Of a stretch of DNA of 64,000 bases, positions 61,229 through 64,000 are shown in pieces. The stretch's first letter is position 1. Each line of letters starts with the position of its first letter. A program made the translations under genes and the position numbers. The stretch spans positions 1 through 64,000 of the forward strand of contig NZ_LASZ01000019.1 of the NCBI RefSeq assembly GCF_001014645.1, given 5' to 3'. Origin of the DNA: Luteimonas sp. FCS-9 (GTDB lineage Bacteria; Pseudomonadota; Gammaproteobacteria; Xanthomonadales; Xanthomonadaceae). A model generated the notes under the pieces. That model saw nothing but the letters and a program-made list of their open reading frames with translations, was not told the DNA's origin and made no database searches.

Positions 61229-61768
61229 TCACTCCGCCGGCGGCGTGTCCTCGACGTCGCGGCCTTTCGGCGTCTCCGTCTCCTCGTCGCCGTAGACGCC
61301 GACGCCGTGACGGAAGCTCAGCGTGCCGCCGAGCCAGCCGGCGACGGCCACCAGCAGCGCCATCACCGACGACGACAGCAGGCCCCACGGCCACACCGCG
61401 GCCGCGTGGTCGGGCAGGCGCAACCACACCCCGAGCGCGGCCATCGCCAGCACCATCACCGCGACGATGAAATGGTTCCAGGCCGAGACGTGCCGCCGCA
61501 CCACGCGGATCGACATCATGTCCATCGTGCCGACGATGCCGGCCAGCACCCCGAAGCCCAGGCCGCCGACGTTGAGCCAGAACGCCAGCTCCGCCCAGAA
61601 CGGCGCGCGCAGCCACAGGTACAGGCCGTCGGCGACGACGACCATCGACAGGAACGCGATCGGGAACGTCACCAGCATCGGGTGGATCGGGTGCTTGGCG
61701 ATCGCCACCACGCTCTCGACGGTGTGGCTCTGGGTCCGGGGGACGGGTTGTCTGAGATCCTTGCGCAT
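61229..61768 (-). CDS. DUF2231 membrane protein
   Basis: 179 aa, ATG at 61768. Helices at about 32-54, 62-85, 95-116 and 125-150. IAKHPIHPMLVTFPIAFLSMVVVADGLYLW carries the HPxHPxL signature of DUF2231, and GLGFGVLAGIVGTMDMMSI follows. The C-terminus is acidic (GDEETETPKGRDVED). These inner-membrane proteins with conserved His may bind heme or take part in electron transfer; function not known. It is 19 bp downstream of the oxidase-linked gene and probably in the same operon. Confidence 0.88.
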   Translation of the reverse strand: MRKDLRQPVPRTQSHTVESVVAIAKHPIHPMLVTFPIAFLSMVVVADGLYLWLRAPFWAELAFWLNVGGLGFGVLAGIVGTMDMMSIRVVRRHVSAWNHFIVAVMVLAMAALGVWLRLPDHAAAVWPWGLLSSSVMALLVAVAGWLGGTLSFRHGVGVYGDEETETPKGRDVEDTPPAE

Positions 61769-61787
61769 CGGGTCCTCGGTGGGCGCG

Positions 61788-62153
61788 TCAGGCGCAGGTG
61801 GGCAGCAGCGCGACCGGCAGCGCGGTGAACACGACCCCGATCGCGGCGACCAGCGCGACGAGCGCGGTCAGCAGGGGCAGGAAATGCCGACGGTCGCCGG
61901 CCGGCCGCGCCGCTGCGGCCGCATGCCGCGCGCGCCACGCCGCGCGGCCGGACCATGCGATGCCCAGCAGCGCGAGCAGCGTCAGCGCCCACAGCGCCCA
62001 GGTCACCGCCTCGAGTCCGGCGACCGGCGCACGTCCCAGCCCGCGCGCGCAGGCCAGCCCCTGCAGGCTGTAGACGGCGACGAAATGCAGCGCCCACACC
62101 GCCAGCGGTGCCGCCATGCGGGTCAGGCCCAGGCGGCCGTCGGGGCGGTTCAC
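61788..62153 (-). CDS. Small membrane protein coupled to cytochrome oxidase
   Basis: 121 aa from a GTG at 62153 overlapping the oxidase stop (GTGA); an ATG 12 codons later (62117) is possible. Four hydrophobic stretches are seen: LAVWALHFVAVYSLQGLAC, VTWALWALTLLALLGIAW, FLPLLTALVALVAAIGVVF and a short end. HFVAVYSLQGLACARG is like that of small proteins accompanying fused CoxI-III subunits. It may be an oxidase accessory subunit (subunit IV-like). Inference from position and topology only. Confidence 0.7.
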   Translation of the reverse strand: MNRPDGRLGLTRMAAPLAVWALHFVAVYSLQGLACARGLGRAPVAGLEAVTWALWALTLLALLGIAWSGRAAWRARHAAAAARPAGDRRHFLPLLTALVALVAAIGVVFTALPVALLPTCA

Positions 62154-64000
62154 AGCCACCTCGGGAACAGGTGCAGCACGGCCCAGGCGACGACGCCCTG
62201 GCCGACCGCGTAGCGCCAGAAGCCGGCGGCGACGCGCGATTCCAGGCTGCGCACCGCATCGACGTGACCGCGGTGGATGCGCAGCGCGACGAAGCCACCG
62301 ATCAGCATCGCCACCGCCACGTGCACGGCGTGGAAGCCGGCCAGCGTCCACACCACCGACGCGTAGGCGTGGACCTGCGGCGCGCCGGCCGATTGCCAGA
62401 TCGCGGGCAGGTGCAGCGCGAGAAACGCCGCGCCTGCGACGAGCGCGGCCGCGTGCCACGCGATCGCGGCGGTGCGCCGCCCGGCGCGCAGCGCACGCGG
62501 CGCGGCCCACGCCGACAGCAGCGGCACCGCCAGCGCCGCGAGCGCCGCCAACGTGGGCGCCCAGGCCGCCACCTGCGCGCCGCCGGCCGGCCACGCCGGC
62601 GCGTTGAGCCACAGGTAGAAGTACGCGAACACCAGCGAGGCGAACAGCGAACCGTCGATCAGCAGCGTCGCCACCAGCGCCCACCAGCCCGGCGCGTTGC
62701 GCGCCGCGGCCTGGGTCGGCAGCGTCAGGCCGGGCGCGACCTCGATCGACGCGGGGGCGTGACGGTCGCCGGTGGTCCAGGCCCAGGCCAGGAACAGGCC
62801 GACCAGCGGCAGCAGCATCAGCACCGACAGCCAGTACTGCGAGGTGATGAAGCCGGTCAGCAGCACGCCGATCGACAGCGCCGCCAGCAGCGGCAGCCAG
62901 GTCGAGGTCGAGACCCGGATCACCTGCTCGGGACGCGCGGACTGGATGCCGGTGCCCAGGATCTCGCGGCGCCCGTCGTGCGCCTCGCCCAGCAGGCCGT
63001 CGGTGCGGGCGACCTCGTCGGCGATCTCCGGACGCTGCCACAGCGGGTAGCGGCCATCGACCTGCGGTACCGAGGCGACGTTGTAGTTCGGTACCGGCCG
63101 CGGCAGTGCCCATTCCAGCGTGCCGGCCTGCCAGGGATTGGCCTGCGCGCGGCGGCCCAGTACGAAGCACAGCGCGACGTCGATCAGGATCGCAATCACG
63201 CCGACCGCGAGCACGAAGCCGGCCGCGGTCGAGACCAGGTTGAGCCAGTGCACGCCCAGTTCCATCGCGTAGCTGTCCACGCGCCGCGGCAGGCCGACCA
63301 GCCCGGTCAGGTGCATCGGCAGGAACGTCAGGTTCATGCCGATGAACACCAGCCAGAAGCCGCTGCGGCTCAGCGACTCGGACGGCATGCGCCCGCTTGC
63401 CAGCGGCAGCCAGTAGTAGAGCCCGGCGAACATCGGGAACATCAGTCCGCCGATCAGCACGTAGTGCAGGTGCGCGACGACGAAGTGGGTGTCGTGCGCC
63501 TGCCAGTCGAACGGCACGAACGCCAGCATCACCCCGGTCAGGCCGCCGCAGACGAACACGACGAAGAAGCCGACGATGTGCAGCATCGGCACGCGCAGCC
63601 ACGGCTTGCCCGACCACAGCGTCGCGATCCACGCAAACACCTGGATGCCGGTCGGGATGGCGACCATCATGCTCGCCGCGCTGAAGAATGCCAGCGCCAG
63701 CAGTGGGATGCCGACCGCGAACATGTGGTGCACCCACAGCCCGAAGCTCAGAAAGCCCGTCGCCACCAGCGCCAGCACGATCCAGGTGTAGCCCACGATC
63801 GGGCGGCGGGCGAACGTGGGCACCACCATCGACACCACGCCGGCGGCCGGCAGGAAGATGATGTAGACCTCCGGATGGCCGAACAGCCAGAACAGGTGCT
63901 GCCACAGCAGCGGGTCGCCGCCGCGCGCGACCTCGAAGAACGCGAAATCGAACGCGCGCTGGATTTCCAGCAGCAGGCTGGCCAGGATCAGCGGCGGGAA
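62150..64000 (-). CDS. Cytochrome c oxidase subunit I-III fusion (partial, N-terminus beyond the window)
   Basis: The frame is open to the right edge; 617 codons lie in the window, with stop at 62150. The visible start (FPPLILASLLLEIQRAFDFAF) is inside helix 5-6 of subunit I. WLFGHPEVYIIFLPAAG holds the CuB ligand His cross-linked to Tyr. HDTHFVVAHLHYVLIGGLMF carries the heme a3 and heme a His ligands. After about 390 residues the sequence passes to a CoxIII-like part: GWWALVATLLIDGSLFASLVFAYFYLWLN and VVWTLAGFHAVHVAVAMLIGG. It is the catalytic core of an aa3/caa3-type proton-pumping oxidase. CtaG and HemJ nearby fit its assembly. Confidence 0.95.
   Translation of the reverse strand, partial: FPPLILASLLLEIQRAFDFAFFEVARGGDPLLWQHLFWLFGHPEVYIIFLPAAGVVSMVVPTFARRPIVGYTWIVLALVATGFLSFGLWVHHMFAVGIPLLALAFFSAASMMVAIPTGIQVFAWIATLWSGKPWLRVPMLHIVGFFVVFVCGGLTGVMLAFVPFDWQAHDTHFVVAHLHYVLIGGLMFPMFAGLYYWLPLASGRMPSESLSRSGFWLVFIGMNLTFLPMHLTGLVGLPRRVDSYAMELGVHWLNLVSTAAGFVLAVGVIAILIDVALCFVLGRRAQANPWQAGTLEWALPRPVPNYNVASVPQVDGRYPLWQRPEIADEVARTDGLLGEAHDGRREILGTGIQSARPEQVIRVSTSTWLPLLAALSIGVLLTGFITSQYWLSVLMLLPLVGLFLAWAWTTGDRHAPASIEVAPGLTLPTQAAARNAPGWWALVATLLIDGSLFASLVFAYFYLWLNAPAWPAGGAQVAAWAPTLAALAALAVPLLSAWAAPRALRAGRRTAAIAWHAAALVAGAAFLALHLPAIWQSAGAPQVHAYASVVWTLAGFHAVHVAVAMLIGGFVALRIHRGHVDAVRSLESRVAAGFWRYAVGQGVVAWAVLHLFPRWL

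Overview
The window is high-GC DNA with strong G/C bias at third codon positions. Its gene content points to a gammaproteobacterium of the Xanthomonadaceae, most like Lysobacter or Luteimonas. The signs are a TonB-dependent receptor of the Xanthomonas/Caulobacter type, a Tat-dependent OpgD-like glucan protein, DUF5671, SUKH and DUF6630-like proteins, a fused CoxI-CoxIII oxidase subunit, and palindromic intergenic repeats. The genus is an inference. I saw no rRNA, tRNA, phage, integrase, transposase or CRISPR array. The window is mostly chromosomal housekeeping and stress genes with a few accessory spots.

Layout. 0-5.2 kb: a ModE-type regulator, a UdgX-like uracil-DNA glycosylase, a fused acyl-CoA synthetase/acetyltransferase and DNA polymerase IV. 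5.2-11.7 kb: small enzymes, lipoproteins, an XRE regulator with a palindromic operator, and a permuted papain-like hydrolase. 11.65-13.6 kb: a likely type VI secretion effector (PAAR plus HExxH metallopeptidase), its overlapping exported partner (probable immunity protein), and a broken second partner copy. 13.7-21.9 kb: OpgD, a zinc metallopeptidase, a TetR/metallo-beta-lactamase divergent pair with paired operators, an anion transporter, a methyltransferase and an outer-membrane barrel. 22-29.5 kb: a second XRE regulator sharing operator and leader with the first, a stress protein, a hydrolase, a catalase-like protein, trehalase and a globin-coupled diguanylate cyclase. 29.6-34.5 kb: a TonB receptor, an oxidoreductase, a CsbD protein and a repeat array. 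34.5-39.2 kb: a SUKH protein, DinG, and a DUF5671 gene carrying an in-frame stop. 39.3-53.6 kb: dehydrogenase, serine hydrolase, dioxygenase, esterase, a multi-PAS hybrid histidine kinase, DUF72, flavoprotein, MFS transporter, a split-barrel protein with a histone H1-like tail, a membrane-anchored nuclease/phosphatase-fold protein, and a BON protein. 53.8-64 kb: aldo/keto reductase, MscS channel, CtaG, HemJ, a 116-bp tandem repeat array, a second permuted papain-like hydrolase coupled to a diguanylate cyclase, DUF2231, and the cytochrome oxidase I-III fusion, which runs off the right edge.

How the genes work together. Three loci bear on DNA damage: UdgX, DinB and DinG. CtaG, HemJ and the CoxI-III fusion form a respiratory cluster for heme-copper oxidase assembly and heme supply. 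Two diguanylate cyclases, both with an RxxD product-inhibition site, sense heme ligands and envelope signals respectively. Several genes are coupled by ATGA or GTGA overlaps: effector/partner, DUF5671/downstream gene, MscS/aldo-keto reductase, cyclase/papain-like hydrolase, and CoxI-III/small membrane protein.

The best candidates for undescribed biology are the PAAR-metallopeptidase with its exported partner, the pair of XRE regulators with a shared 17-19 bp palindrome and conserved leader, and the dispersed 68-bp inverted-repeat element found four times here.
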